Of a DNA stretch of 64,000 nt, positions 48,119 through 56,701 are shown piece by piece. Position 1 is the first letter of the stretch. Every line of letters starts with the position of its first letter. The position numbers and the translations under genes are program-made. The notes beneath the pieces were generated by a model that was not told the origin of the DNA, did not search any database, and was given only the letters and a program-made list of their open reading frames with translations. The stretch comes from Paenalcaligenes faecalis (GTDB taxonomy: Bacteria > Pseudomonadota > Gammaproteobacteria > Burkholderiales > Burkholderiaceae_B), in contig NZ_CP106841.1 in the NCBI RefSeq assembly GCF_027557445.1, positions 420,001-484,000 of the forward strand, written 5' to 3'.

Positions 48119-49600
48119 ATGAAAAAAAGAACAGGTAGTCGTTGGGTCGCTTTAGCGCTCTGTGTTCAGATGGCTAGCGTACCGGTTTTGATGGCGCAGC
48201 CCATGGGTATTCCCAGTATTGGTACTGCAGCAGGTGCTGAGCTATCCCCTAATTTGGAACGCACGTTAGGGGATGCGATCATGGAGCAAGGGCGTCGTGA
48301 TCCGCAATACGTCTCTGATCCAGTGATTAATCAATACCTGACTCAGCTAGGGCAAAAACTCGCGGCTCACTCTTCCGTTCCGCTGCATCATGATATTCAG
48401 GTTTTCGCACTGCGTGATAGCAGTATTAACGCTTTTGCTTTACCTGGTGGGTATGTGGGGATCAATACGGGGTTATTAGCCTCTGCAGCCAGTGAGTCCG
48501 AGTTAGCCTCGGTGGTGGCCCACGAAATTGCGCACGTAGCTCAGCGTCACGTGGCTCGAGGCATGACACAAAGCTCTGAATCCAGTCACCTGATGATCGC
48601 GTCTTTAGTGGGGGCGCTGTTAGCCGGTTTAGCAGGTAGTGCTGATTTGGCTATGGGTGTGGCGGCCTTCGGACAGGCCGCCGCCGTAGACCGTCAGTTA
48701 GGGTTTTCTCGTCAAGCCGAACAAGAGGCCGACCGAGTCGGGTATCAAATGTTACAAGGGGCTGGATTTAATCCCGTCGGGATGGCGGATATGTTTAAAC
48801 GATTGATGCAAAGCTCTCGTTTAAATGAGTCTCCTAACGCCTATGCAACGACTCACCCACTATCTGCCCAACGATTATCTGATGTGGAAAACCGGATTAT
48901 GTCTAATACCACTGCATCCTTTTCTGAAAGTGATGATTTTTGGTTTGTACAGGCAGCCGCTATGGTGATTCAAGCCCAAGGTGGCTCCGCCTTGGTGTCT
49001 TTGCAGCAGCGTTTGCAGAGTTTAAGCTCTAGTCGAACAGGGGTTTCACAGGCAGCGGCTTATTATGGTTTGGCTTATGCTGCAAAGCAGCGTCGAGACT
49101 TAGCTGGGGCGCAACAGTATTTACAGCGTGCGATGCAGACAGGGGTGAGTTCAGCCACGATGGATGTGTTGCAGGTTGAGTTACTGTGGGCCCAGAAACA
49201 AAATGCTCAAGCCCTAGAAAAAGCACAAGCGGCTTGGCGACAGTGGCCGCAAAATCAAGCGGTTGCATTAGCACTTGTTGAGGCAATGCAGAAACAAAAT
49301 CAAACGACTCAAAGTATTCCATTTTTACAACAACGAATTCTGCAATGGCCAAAGGAGCCTCGATTCCATCAGCTGTTGGGTGCCGCACTTGAGCAAAATC
49401 AGCAGCCCATAGCAGCACGTCGAGCCATGGCTGACTATTATATTTTAGTAGGTGCTTTGCCTAGCGCTGTCTCTCAGTTGCAGCAGGCCAGAAATCAAAG
49501 CACTGACTTTTACGAGCAATCAACACTGGATGTGCAAATTCGTGACCTGCGAGAGCAGTTGGAGCGCGATCGATTATTGCTAGAGCGCTTTAAAAGCTAA
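48119..49600 (+). CDS. bepA: Periplasmic M48 metalloprotease with TPR repeats (BepA-like)
   Basis: The 493-residue exported protein matches BepA, which helps fold or degrade outer-membrane proteins stalled at BAM or Lpt. A signal peptide (about 1-26, ending at MAQ) precedes an M48 domain with the zinc motif VVAHEIAHVAQRH (about 138-150) and a third zinc ligand in RQAEQEADRVG. The TPR region (about 310-490) is rich in alternating Ala, Leu and Gln helices and ends in a charged coiled segment. It follows the CtaG-like gene by 13 bases. Confidence 0.93.
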   Translation: MKKRTGSRWVALALCVQMASVPVLMAQPMGIPSIGTAAGAELSPNLERTLGDAIMEQGRRDPQYVSDPVINQYLTQLGQKLAAHSSVPLHHDIQVFALRDSSINAFALPGGYVGINTGLLASAASESELASVVAHEIAHVAQRHVARGMTQSSESSHLMIASLVGALLAGLAGSADLAMGVAAFGQAAAVDRQLGFSRQAEQEADRVGYQMLQGAGFNPVGMADMFKRLMQSSRLNESPNAYATTHPLSAQRLSDVENRIMSNTTASFSESDDFWFVQAAAMVIQAQGGSALVSLQQRLQSLSSSRTGVSQAAAYYGLAYAAKQRRDLAGAQQYLQRAMQTGVSSATMDVLQVELLWAQKQNAQALEKAQAAWRQWPQNQAVALALVEAMQKQNQTTQSIPFLQQRILQWPKEPRFHQLLGAALEQNQQPIAARRAMADYYILVGALPSAVSQLQQARNQSTDFYEQSTLDVQIRDLREQLERDRLLLERFKS

Positions 49601-49603
49601 AAA

Positions 49604-50695
49604 CTAGGTGTTCGTTTCAAAAAAACGAGCTAATCGTGTAGGCAGCCAGTGGATAGTGCCGGGGAATGCTCCCGTGGTGAAGCCTACATGACCACCTTGC
49701 TCTGGTTGATGTAGCAATACCGGAGCTGAACAGTCTTGTGGTAGAGGTAATGACTCCATCGGGACAAAAGGGTCATTTTTGGCATTAAGAATAAGCGTAG
49801 GGATCGCGATTTGCGAGAGCAGTGGTTTGCTTGATGCCTGAGTCCAATAATCCAGTGCATTTTTATAACCATGCATGGGGGCGGTATAGACATCATCAAA
49901 ATCCCGTAAGGTCTTGGCTTGGCCTAACCGCAAGGTGTCTATCATGCCAGGAAAGCGTTTTGACTTTTCAAAAATTTTATTTTTCATGGTTTTTAAAAAG
50001 TGCGGACAGTAAACGCGTTTGCCAATAAAACTATCCGAGAGCCTTTGACCACAACTTACTAAATCCATAGGAACAGAAATAGCGGCGGCTGCGGTGAGCC
50101 AATGGGCTTGTTCGGCTTGTTCGCCTATGTGTTTTAATAAGGCATTACCGCCTAAAGACACGCCGACGGTGTGCCATGAGGCTTTCGGTAGTCGTTCACG
50201 TACCGAGCCTAAAATAAATGAGATTTCCTCACTGTCTCCGGAGTAGTACGTTCTGGCCATTCGGTTAGGGAAGCCAGAGCAACTACGGAAGTGGGCAACG
50301 ACAACGACCCAGCCACGAGCCCTAAAATATTGGGCAATGGATTGAGCATAGTGACTTTGACTGCTGCCCTCTAGACCATGAAATAACACTAAGGCTTGGG
50401 TTTCGGGGCTTTGAGGTAGACGAGCCCAATCATCCTCTTGCATCCATCGTCTAGCTGCGGTGGAGTGTAATTGGGCGTCATAAGGAGCCATGGCTCCTGA
50501 AGCAAGTTTATCGGCAAATAACCCTGGGCCAGTCCAATCTAAATCAAGAAAATCACCATCGGGCGTATTGATGCGTTGCCGCACAAATGTAATGTGATGG
50601 TGGCGTGCAATATAAGCACTGTAGATGGTTTGTGCGTGTCCGCCCGGTAACCAAACGGGTGAGGGGCAGTCAGCAAGATCAATTTTGGCAGTCAC
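49604..50695 (-). CDS. Alpha/beta hydrolase, YheT family
   Basis: 363 residues of cytoplasmic hydrolase fold. The oxyanion region is LVLFHGLEGSS (about 104-114). The nucleophile elbow is GVSLGGN with Ser at about 179. The acid is in NAKNDPFVP and the His in EQGGHVGF, so the triad is complete. The HFRSCSGFPN stretch is typical of the YheT group, whose substrate is unknown. It is convergent with bepA (three bases between) and probably shares a transcript with the small zinc protein upstream. Confidence 0.9.
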   Translation of the reverse strand: MTAKIDLADCPSPVWLPGGHAQTIYSAYIARHHHITFVRQRINTPDGDFLDLDWTGPGLFADKLASGAMAPYDAQLHSTAARRWMQEDDWARLPQSPETQALVLFHGLEGSSQSHYAQSIAQYFRARGWVVVVAHFRSCSGFPNRMARTYYSGDSEEISFILGSVRERLPKASWHTVGVSLGGNALLKHIGEQAEQAHWLTAAAAISVPMDLVSCGQRLSDSFIGKRVYCPHFLKTMKNKIFEKSKRFPGMIDTLRLGQAKTLRDFDDVYTAPMHGYKNALDYWTQASSKPLLSQIAIPTLILNAKNDPFVPMESLPLPQDCSAPVLLHQPEQGGHVGFTTGAFPGTIHWLPTRLARFFETNT

Positions 50696-50734
50696 GAATA
50701 GTTAAAAGCGAAAAAAATGAGACAGATTGGGTAG

Positions 50735-50935
50735 CTACTCTGCGTTATTGTGAGCTGCGAGTTGGTAGGTAGCGCTACAATATGGGCAGCTTGCTGTGCC
50801 GTTTTTCTCGATTTCTATGTAGACACGAGGGTGCATACTCCAAAGGGGGGAGTTTGGACCAGGACAGTGAACAGGTAAATCAGACGCGTTTACTGTGATA
50901 GTCTCAAATGTTTTTTGGGTATGGGTCGCGCTCAT
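50735..50935 (-). CDS. Small zinc-finger CHCC protein
   Basis: A 66-residue protein with a zf-CHCC site: the order is Cys in HCPG, His in MHPRV, and Cys-x2-Cys in SCPYCSATY. The domain is similar to the C-terminal part of the mitochondrial complex I subunit NDUFS6. Homologues in proteobacteria are short and of unknown function. It sits 39 bases upstream of the YheT-like gene on the same strand, with a Shine-Dalgarno-like AGGAG five bases before its ATG. Confidence 0.87.
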   Translation of the reverse strand: MSATHTQKTFETITVNASDLPVHCPGPNSPLWSMHPRVYIEIEKNGTASCPYCSATYQLAAHNNAE

Positions 50936-51023
50936 GATGGCTCCTTAATAGCTGATAGGCAAATAATACGATAATTGTAGCAAGCCCTAGCCGTCCTTGG
51001 CGGTATTTAACTTAGGAGACACG

Positions 51024-51764
51024 GTGTCATTACAAAACAAACTACGACTTGGCTCATTCTCTAATCGTGAGCGTCGTTATTTTAGCTTGGGTTTTAACGA
51101 GGCGTCATCGGCATTGATTGCAACGGGGATATGGGGCTTTGTGACGGGGATCGCGATGTTAAAGTCGGGCCTGTCAGAAACCTATTCCGGTCTAATGACG
51201 CTCTTTGTGTACGCTGGATCGGCGCAATTAACGTCATTACCGCTGATTGAGTCTGGTGCGCCTCTGTGGCTGATTTTTGCTGCCGGGATGATCGTGAATA
51301 TACGATTTATTATTTTTGGTGCTGCACTACAACCTTTTTTCCGTCATTTACCATGGAAAAAGCGCTTAGCACTCGGCTTTGTGACCACTGATATTGCCTT
51401 TGTCTTGTTCATGTCTCGCTTTGGTAATGATAAACCTGTGGGTAGACAGCAACACTTATGGTACTTTTTAGGTATTGTGATCCCGAGCTGGTTTACTTGG
51501 CAGATTTGCTCGTTCGCTGGAATCTTTTTAGGTGGCTTTATACCCGCGTCATGGGGGATTGAGTACGCCGCTATTTTAGCGCTTATGGCGGTGATTTTAC
51601 CCTTGTTAAAAACGCGTCCTTTTTTTATGTGTTTAGTGGTGGCAGGCGTGGTGGCGTGGGTAGGGCAGCTCTTACCATTACGTTTGGGCTTAGTGGCCTC
51701 TGTGATCGCAGGAGTTGTGGCGGGCGTGGTGACAGAGCAACTACAGAACAAAAGGAGCACCTAA
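51024..51764 (+). CDS. azlC: AzlC-family branched-chain amino acid exporter subunit
   Basis: Inner-membrane permease that with AzlD exports branched-chain amino acids. About 246 residues with seven or eight hydrophobic segments. The family pattern is present: ATGIWGFVTGIAM, LFVYAGSAQL, the MIVNIRFIIFG segment, LALGFVTTDIAF. Start GTG 51024 has TTAGGAG five bases before it; the frame continues upstream to a TTG without a ribosome site. azlD follows with no gap. Confidence 0.93.
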   Translation: MSLQNKLRLGSFSNRERRYFSLGFNEASSALIATGIWGFVTGIAMLKSGLSETYSGLMTLFVYAGSAQLTSLPLIESGAPLWLIFAAGMIVNIRFIIFGAALQPFFRHLPWKKRLALGFVTTDIAFVLFMSRFGNDKPVGRQQHLWYFLGIVIPSWFTWQICSFAGIFLGGFIPASWGIEYAAILALMAVILPLLKTRPFFMCLVVAGVVAWVGQLLPLRLGLVASVIAGVVAGVVTEQLQNKRST

Positions 51765-52100
51765 ATGCCATTTACACAGTATGATTGGTATATTTTGGGC
51801 GCAGTAGCCTGTTTAACCGTGGTGAGCTTTTTAACCCGATCAGGTTATTTTTTATTTGGCGATCATTTGCCTTTGCCCGATGGTGTACGACGTGCATTAC
51901 GTTATGCACCCGTAGCAGCTCTCACCGCTATTATATTACCCGAATTTCTACCGTGGTCGGCACAGGAATCACCTGGCTTAGACCCTTACAAACTGATTGC
52001 GGCCTTGGTTGCCGTGCTGGTGTATTTTCGCACACAGAACTCTGTGTGGTTAATGACTTCTGGCATGATGGCGTATTGGCTATGTAGAGCCTTGTTTTAG
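51765..52100 (+). CDS. azlD: AzlD-family membrane protein
   Basis: A 111-residue partner of AzlC with four hydrophobic segments. The typical RSGYFLFGD and the RRALRYAPVAALTAIILPE motif (about 42-60) are clear. AAAAGGAG stands eight bases ahead, inside azlC's 3' end, and the start is one base after the azlC stop, so the two are translated together. Confidence 0.93.
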   Translation: MPFTQYDWYILGAVACLTVVSFLTRSGYFLFGDHLPLPDGVRRALRYAPVAALTAIILPEFLPWSAQESPGLDPYKLIAALVAVLVYFRTQNSVWLMTSGMMAYWLCRALF

Positions 52101-52133
52101 TTGGCTTGTGCCGCAACGCAATACACATTCTCA

Positions 52134-53498
52134 ATGAAAGACACAAACGCAGATTCTGTTCCTAGCTTTTCCAGTTTTGGTTTACACCCCGACTTACTAT
52201 CCTCTATTTTAGCTGCTGGCTATACCACACCAACCCCTATTCAAGCCCAGGCTTTGCCTGTGGTGATGCAAGGGCGCGACGTCATGGGAGCAGCGCAAAC
52301 GGGTACAGGTAAAACCGCCGCATTCTCATTACCTATTTTGCACCGGCTTATGCCTTTTGCAACTAGCAGTGCTTCTCCAGCTCGTCATCCAGTAAGGGCC
52401 TTGATTTTGACCCCTACCCGAGAGTTGGCGGATCAAGTCGGAGAAAGCGTTAAGTTATATTGTAAAAATACGCCTTTACGTTCCGCAATTGTATTTGGTG
52501 GCGTCGATATTAGAGTACAGCGAGACGAGTTACGCCGGGGTTGTGAAATCCTAATTGCCACACCCGGTCGACTGTTAGATCATATTGAGCAAAAAAATGT
52601 CAGTCTTAGTCAGGTAGGCATTTTGGTGTTAGACGAGGCTGACCGCATGTTAGACATGGGGTTTTTACCTGATCTAGACCGCATTGTGCGTCAATTGCCT
52701 AAACAGCGTCAAAGCTTACTTTTTTCAGCGACATTTAGCCCAGAGATACGCAAGCTAGGTAATAATTTTTTAAACGACCCAGTCAGTATTGAGGTCGCTG
52801 CTCGTAATGCGACGGCAGATACCGTAACGCAAAGTGCTTACTCTGCAGAGGGTGACGATAAACGTGCTGCAGTAGAACACATTGTACGTAGCAAAAAACT
52901 CAGCCAAGTTATTGTGTTTACGAACACAAAGGCGGGGGCCGGTCGATTAGCTCGTCAATTAGAACGAAATGGCCTAAAGGCCGAGTCGATTCATGGCGAT
53001 AAAAGCCAAATCGAACGAATGAAAGTGCTAGAGGCCTTTAAGGCGGATGAACTAGAAGTCTTGGTGGCAACCGATGTGGCAGCTCGTGGTTTAGATGTGG
53101 CAGGGGTTCCCTGTGTGATTAACTTTGATCTGCCCTTTAATGCCGAAGACTACGTACACCGTATTGGGCGCACTGGTCGGGCAGGAGCCAAAGGTGAGGC
53201 CATTGCCTTAGTGAGCGCTGAAGAAAGTCATTTGTGGAATGATATTCAAAAACTGATCGGCAGCAAGCTCACATTGCAAAAATTAAATTTGCCTACGGTA
53301 GCACAGCCCCCTCGTGTGGCTCGGGGGCGAGAAAACTACCGAGAGCGAGGCCGTTCTCATAAACCTCAAGATGAGATTTTCTATAAACCGTATCAGCCAA
53401 ATAGCACAACAGCGGTTGTTAAGCCTGCCGCTAACACAAATAGCAATGGCAATAAAAAGCGGTTTGTGGGAGTGCTATTGGGCGGCGGCTATTACTAA
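52134..53498 (+). CDS. rhlE: DEAD-box RNA helicase, RhlE type
   Basis: A 454-residue RNA helicase. The Q motif is FSSFGLHPDLL ... TPIQ. Walker A AQTGTGKT (about 56-63), DEAD as VLDEADRMLDMG, SAT, and ARGLDVAGV with HRIGRTGRAG (motif VI) are all present. The C-terminal tail is basic with an Asn-rich end. RhlE proteins act in ribosome assembly and RNA turnover. ATG 52134 is the first Met; its ribosome site is weak. Its last 24 bases overlap the convergent thioredoxin-like gene. Confidence 0.93.
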   Translation: MKDTNADSVPSFSSFGLHPDLLSSILAAGYTTPTPIQAQALPVVMQGRDVMGAAQTGTGKTAAFSLPILHRLMPFATSSASPARHPVRALILTPTRELADQVGESVKLYCKNTPLRSAIVFGGVDIRVQRDELRRGCEILIATPGRLLDHIEQKNVSLSQVGILVLDEADRMLDMGFLPDLDRIVRQLPKQRQSLLFSATFSPEIRKLGNNFLNDPVSIEVAARNATADTVTQSAYSAEGDDKRAAVEHIVRSKKLSQVIVFTNTKAGAGRLARQLERNGLKAESIHGDKSQIERMKVLEAFKADELEVLVATDVAARGLDVAGVPCVINFDLPFNAEDYVHRIGRTGRAGAKGEAIALVSAEESHLWNDIQKLIGSKLTLQKLNLPTVAQPPRVARGRENYRERGRSHKPQDEIFYKPYQPNSTTAVVKPAANTNSNGNKKRFVGVLLGGGYY

Positions 53499-53861
53499 TT
53501 GCTCAAAACTGGCGACAGGCGCGCCAAACTGAGGTTTTTTTTCTGCTTGTTGTAATAAGCGATCAATATGCTCAGCAAAAGGCAATAAGGGACCATAAAA
53601 TAGGGTCCCTTTTTTGTTTTGTATCAAAATAGTAGGGAAGTCTTCAATATCCTCGTCAATGAGTAGGTTTTCGTGCTCTTCTACATCCACCCAAACAAAA
53701 TTGTGCTGCGGGTATTTAAGCTCTAGGGATTCAATTTGAGCCTCGAAGCCATTACAGGTCCTACACCAAGCCGCACAGAAACAGACAATGGTGTATTGAG
53801 AGTCTGTTTGTGTTGATAGTTTTTGTAGTAACTCTTTTAGGTTCTGTTGCGGATAAAGCAT
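53475..53861 (-). CDS. Thioredoxin-like protein with a CRTC site
   Basis: 128 residues of thioredoxin fold. The active-site loop AAWCRTCNGFE (about 30-40) has Cys-Arg-Thr-Cys instead of CGPC. The cis-Pro region is DFPTILIQ. There is no signal peptide, so it is cytoplasmic. The less common dipeptide between the cysteines should shift the redox potential, but the partner is unknown. The 3' end overlaps the rhlE end by 24 bases on the other strand. It reads away from the EI24 gene. Confidence 0.85.
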   Translation of the reverse strand: MLYPQQNLKELLQKLSTQTDSQYTIVCFCAAWCRTCNGFEAQIESLELKYPQHNFVWVDVEEHENLLIDEDIEDFPTILIQNKKGTLFYGPLLPFAEHIDRLLQQAEKKPQFGAPVASFEQLVIAAAQ

Positions 53862-53923
53862 AGGTTATACCTTAAAATTAAATAATCGTTCTATCATAAT
53901 GTGAAATCACATCTGTAATTATT

Positions 53924-54733
53924 ATGACTTCTATTTCTACTGAGCTAAAGCCCCCAGCAGGTCAAACAGCAGGTCAGCGGATACGACAAGCATTTAGTCG
54001 TGCCTTAGTCTCTCAGATGCACCCTAAAATGTTGGGGGCCTTAGTGCTGCCTTTTTTAGTCGCTTTATTCGGTGCTGTTTTATTATTATGGTTTTTTTGG
54101 ACACCGTTAAAAGAGCTAATTGCACACTGGTTAATGCAATGGGGAGTTCTGGATGCACATGCTGACTTATGGTTAGTGGGAATCGGATTGTTTGCCATTA
54201 AAACAATAATTGTGCCTGTTTTAGCAGCTGGAACCTTACTGCCCTTAGCCGGTATAGCCGGGCTAATTGTCTCTGCGGTGATGGTCATGCCCATTGTTTT
54301 ATTGTTTGTGCAAAATAAATCCCACCCCACATTAAAAAAGCAGGGGCAAAATGCATTTAGCTACAGTGTGGCTAATGCGTTGTGGGTCGGTTTTTTGTTT
54401 ATTATGGGCTGGATGCTCAGTTTGCCTTTGTGGCTGATCGCTCCTCTGGCCTTAGTATTACCTGTTTTTTGGTGGGCTTTTGCCTTTACCCGTTTGTTGC
54501 GGGTCGATTCCATCGTAGAGCATGCCAGTACCATAGAGCGAAAAATACTGTTGCAACGTCATAATAAAGAATATTGGTTATTAGGCTTGGTCTTGTCATT
54601 ATTGAACTTATTACCACCGGCCTGGTTTATTTTGCCTGTTTTTTCTGCCTTGGTTTTTGCTCACTTTAATTTGTCGGCGCTAGAGTCATTACGTGCAGAA
54701 AAAACACTAAATAGTCATGAATTAACCCTGTAG
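53924..54733 (+). CDS. EI24 / CysZ-like membrane protein
   Basis: 269 residues with a basic N-terminus, about six hydrophobic segments, and the EI24 family layout (LVLPFLVALFGAVLLLWFFW, then a hairpin region around 90-125). A conserved AFTRLLRVDSIVEHAS part follows, where CysZ also has a charged segment. CysZ takes up sulfate, but no sulfate-assimilation gene is nearby. The gene is followed by the CinA-like gene 17 bases later and is probably co-transcribed. Confidence 0.83.
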   Translation: MTSISTELKPPAGQTAGQRIRQAFSRALVSQMHPKMLGALVLPFLVALFGAVLLLWFFWTPLKELIAHWLMQWGVLDAHADLWLVGIGLFAIKTIIVPVLAAGTLLPLAGIAGLIVSAVMVMPIVLLFVQNKSHPTLKKQGQNAFSYSVANALWVGFLFIMGWMLSLPLWLIAPLALVLPVFWWAFAFTRLLRVDSIVEHASTIERKILLQRHNKEYWLLGLVLSLLNLLPPAWFILPVFSALVFAHFNLSALESLRAEKTLNSHELTL

Positions 54734-54750
54734 ATTCCAAAGAGAGAGTT

Positions 54751-55557
54751 ATGCAAAAAAAGCAGATCCCAGCGATTCGTTTAATCATTATTGGTGATGA
54801 GATTCTATCTGGACGGCGTCAAGATAAGCATTTTTCTCATTTAGTGGAGCTATTAAAAGCCAGAGGCTTGAAGCTGCATAGTGCTCAGATTATTTCTGAC
54901 GAACCTGATCATATTGAACATACCTTACGAGCCAGTTTTTCAACGCAAGATATTGTGTTTTGTTGTGGTGGCATCGGGGCAACGCCTGATGATCAAACGC
55001 GACAGGCTGCAGCTCGGGCCTTAGGGGTCGATTTAACACTGCATCCCGAGGCCGCCGCCTTAATAACAGAGCGAACTCAAGAGCAGGCACTACAAGGACA
55101 TGGTAGTGCTGATATGTCGTTAGCAGAAAATCAGCAGCGACTACAAATGGGCGTCTTTCCGGTGGGGGCTGAGATTGTGCCTAACCCGTTCAATAAGATT
55201 CCTGGGTTCTTTATTCAAAATCATACCTTTACACCTGGGTTCCCCGTGATGGCGTGGCCGATGATGGAGTGGGTGTTAGATCACAAGTTCGCTGATTTTC
55301 ATCATACAGAGACTTCAGTAGAGATGTCGTTCTTAGCTTTTTCCTTGCCAGAATCTAGAATTACCCCAGCTTTAGAGCAGTTAGAGCTTAACTGGCCAAC
55401 CGTAAAAGCCTTTAGTTTGCCAAGTGTAGGAAATAAATCGATGCGTCCCCATATAGAATTAGGAGTCAAAGGCGACCCCGAGTCGTGTGCCCAAGCCTTT
55501 GTTTTCCTACAGAACCGGGTCACAGAGGTGGGGGGTAAATGGGAGCTATTAGGGTAA
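54751..55557 (+). CDS. CinA N-terminal-like molybdopterin-binding domain protein
   Basis: A 268-residue protein of the MoCF-biosynthesis (MoaB/CinA) fold. The sequence runs from IIIGDEILSGRRQDKH (about 10-25) to FCCGGIGATPDDQTRQAAARALG (about 71-93), the expected ligand loops. It has no C-terminal PncC deamidase domain, so it is not full-length CinA. Family members are linked to ADP-ribose pyrophosphatase or NAD recycling roles, and the exact reaction here is not known. AGAGAG ten bases before ATG 54751 is the ribosome site. Confidence 0.85.
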   Translation: MQKKQIPAIRLIIIGDEILSGRRQDKHFSHLVELLKARGLKLHSAQIISDEPDHIEHTLRASFSTQDIVFCCGGIGATPDDQTRQAAARALGVDLTLHPEAAALITERTQEQALQGHGSADMSLAENQQRLQMGVFPVGAEIVPNPFNKIPGFFIQNHTFTPGFPVMAWPMMEWVLDHKFADFHHTETSVEMSFLAFSLPESRITPALEQLELNWPTVKAFSLPSVGNKSMRPHIELGVKGDPESCAQAFVFLQNRVTEVGGKWELLG

Positions 55558-55573
55558 AGCAGGGCTTGCTATG

Positions 55574-55588
55574 TGGAATTGAATTTCA
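55574..55588 (+). promoter_or_regulatory. IclR-type operator upstream of the iclR-family gene
   Basis: TGGAATTGAATTTCA is a near-palindrome matching the E. coli IclR consensus TGGAAATNATTTCCA at most positions. It lies 55 bases upstream of the IclR-family start codon, which suggests autoregulation. A second partial half-site (TGGAATT) occurs at about 55594-55600. Confidence 0.55.
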
Positions 55589-55602
55589 TAACATGGAATT
55601 AT

Positions 55603-55611
55603 TGCATTGCA
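55603..55611 (+). promoter_or_regulatory. TGC-N3-GCA motif before the iclR-family gene
   Basis: TGCATTGCA is a short palindrome of the same TGC-N3-GCA form as the one before the phasin gene (56602-56608 centre). It may be chance at this length. Confidence 0.3.
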
Positions 55612-55643
55612 CCATCTTTCCTACTACATAAGCCAATCTCTTT

Positions 55644-56459
55644 ATGCTTGCTGCTAAAACCATGCCAACAACGGGTTTAAGTTCCGGATTAGTCACTATA
55701 CAGGTCCTAGAGCGCGCCATGATTTTGCTTGATGAGTTAGCTCGTCAGTCAGAACCGGTAGCCTTAAAAGATCTGGCTAAAGCGACAGGTCTACACACAT
55801 CCACCACGCACCGTATTTTGAACGACTTGGTAGTAGGTCGTTATGTGGAACGTGTGGATAGTGGTTTATATCGATTAGGTATGAGACTACTGGAATTGGG
55901 CTCTTTAGTTAAGGGGCGACTTAATGTGCGTACTGTGGCGGTTGAAGCCATGCGAGAACTCCATAAGATCACAGGGCAAACGGTGAATTTAGCCTTGCAG
56001 CAAAGTGATGAAATTGTTTATGTGGAGCGCTCTTGGAGTGAGAACTCGGGTATGCAAGTGGTGCGCGCTATTGGTGGGCATGCTCCTTTGCACCTGACAT
56101 CAAGTGGTAAGTTGTTTTTATCTGAGTTAGATTCCCGTCAAGTACGTGCCTATGTCATGCGCACTGGCTTGGCAGGAAACACGCGTAACAGCATTACACA
56201 GGTATCAGAGCTAGAAAACGAGTTAGCTTTAGTCCGACGACATGGTTATGCTCGGGATAATGAGGAGCTAGAGCTAGGGGTGCGTTGTATTGCAGCAGGC
56301 ATTTATGATGATACGGGGACTTTGGTTGCAGGGTTATCGCTATCAGCTCCCTCTGAGCGTTTACGTGATTCATGGATACCTATATTGCAAGACACGGCTA
56401 AGTCTATTTCAGCTTCCTTGGGGTTTGAACCCAAAAGGGATGAGCGACGCAGCTCGTGA
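55644..56459 (+). CDS. IclR-family transcriptional regulator
   Basis: 271 residues. The N-terminal winged helix (about 15-80) carries LKDLAKATGLHTSTTHRILNDL, a typical IclR recognition segment. The C-terminal effector domain (about 95-265) has the LHLTSSGKLFLSE and GYARDNEELELGVRCIAAGI motifs. Regulators of this family sense small aromatic or carboxylic compounds; the inducer is not known. Start ATG 55644 or 55662 is possible. An IclR-like operator is upstream (55574), but no obvious catabolic target adjoins it. Confidence 0.94.
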   Translation: MLAAKTMPTTGLSSGLVTIQVLERAMILLDELARQSEPVALKDLAKATGLHTSTTHRILNDLVVGRYVERVDSGLYRLGMRLLELGSLVKGRLNVRTVAVEAMRELHKITGQTVNLALQQSDEIVYVERSWSENSGMQVVRAIGGHAPLHLTSSGKLFLSELDSRQVRAYVMRTGLAGNTRNSITQVSELENELALVRRHGYARDNEELELGVRCIAAGIYDDTGTLVAGLSLSAPSERLRDSWIPILQDTAKSISASLGFEPKRDERRSS

Positions 56460-56561
56460 AAGCGATTAAGTGGGAGTAAAACCTTGCTTTGATTGATATA
56501 TTACAGATTGTTGTAGTGCAGCATAATAACTACATTGTCTTTAGAAATAACCATTATCGCC

Positions 56562-56612
56562 TTGACCCCAATGTTTATGTGGGTACAATATAGGTATTGT
56601 TGCGATGCAACA
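56562..56612 (+). promoter_or_regulatory. Phasin promoter with overlapping operator
   Basis: TTGACC (56562-56567) and TACAAT (56584-56589) are 16 bases apart. The perfect palindrome TGTTGC-GAT-GCAACA (56598-56612) starts eight bases after the -10 and should cover the transcription start. This is the layout expected for a repressor such as PhaR. The leader after it (56613-56701) shows no gene. Confidence 0.65.
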
Positions 56613-56701
56613 TGGAAGGTTTTTCCGTTCTAGTTAAACGGTCTAGGCCTTCGGTAATAATTTATTAATGTATGTCGAATCAGCCTCTTAAGGAAAACAC
56701 C

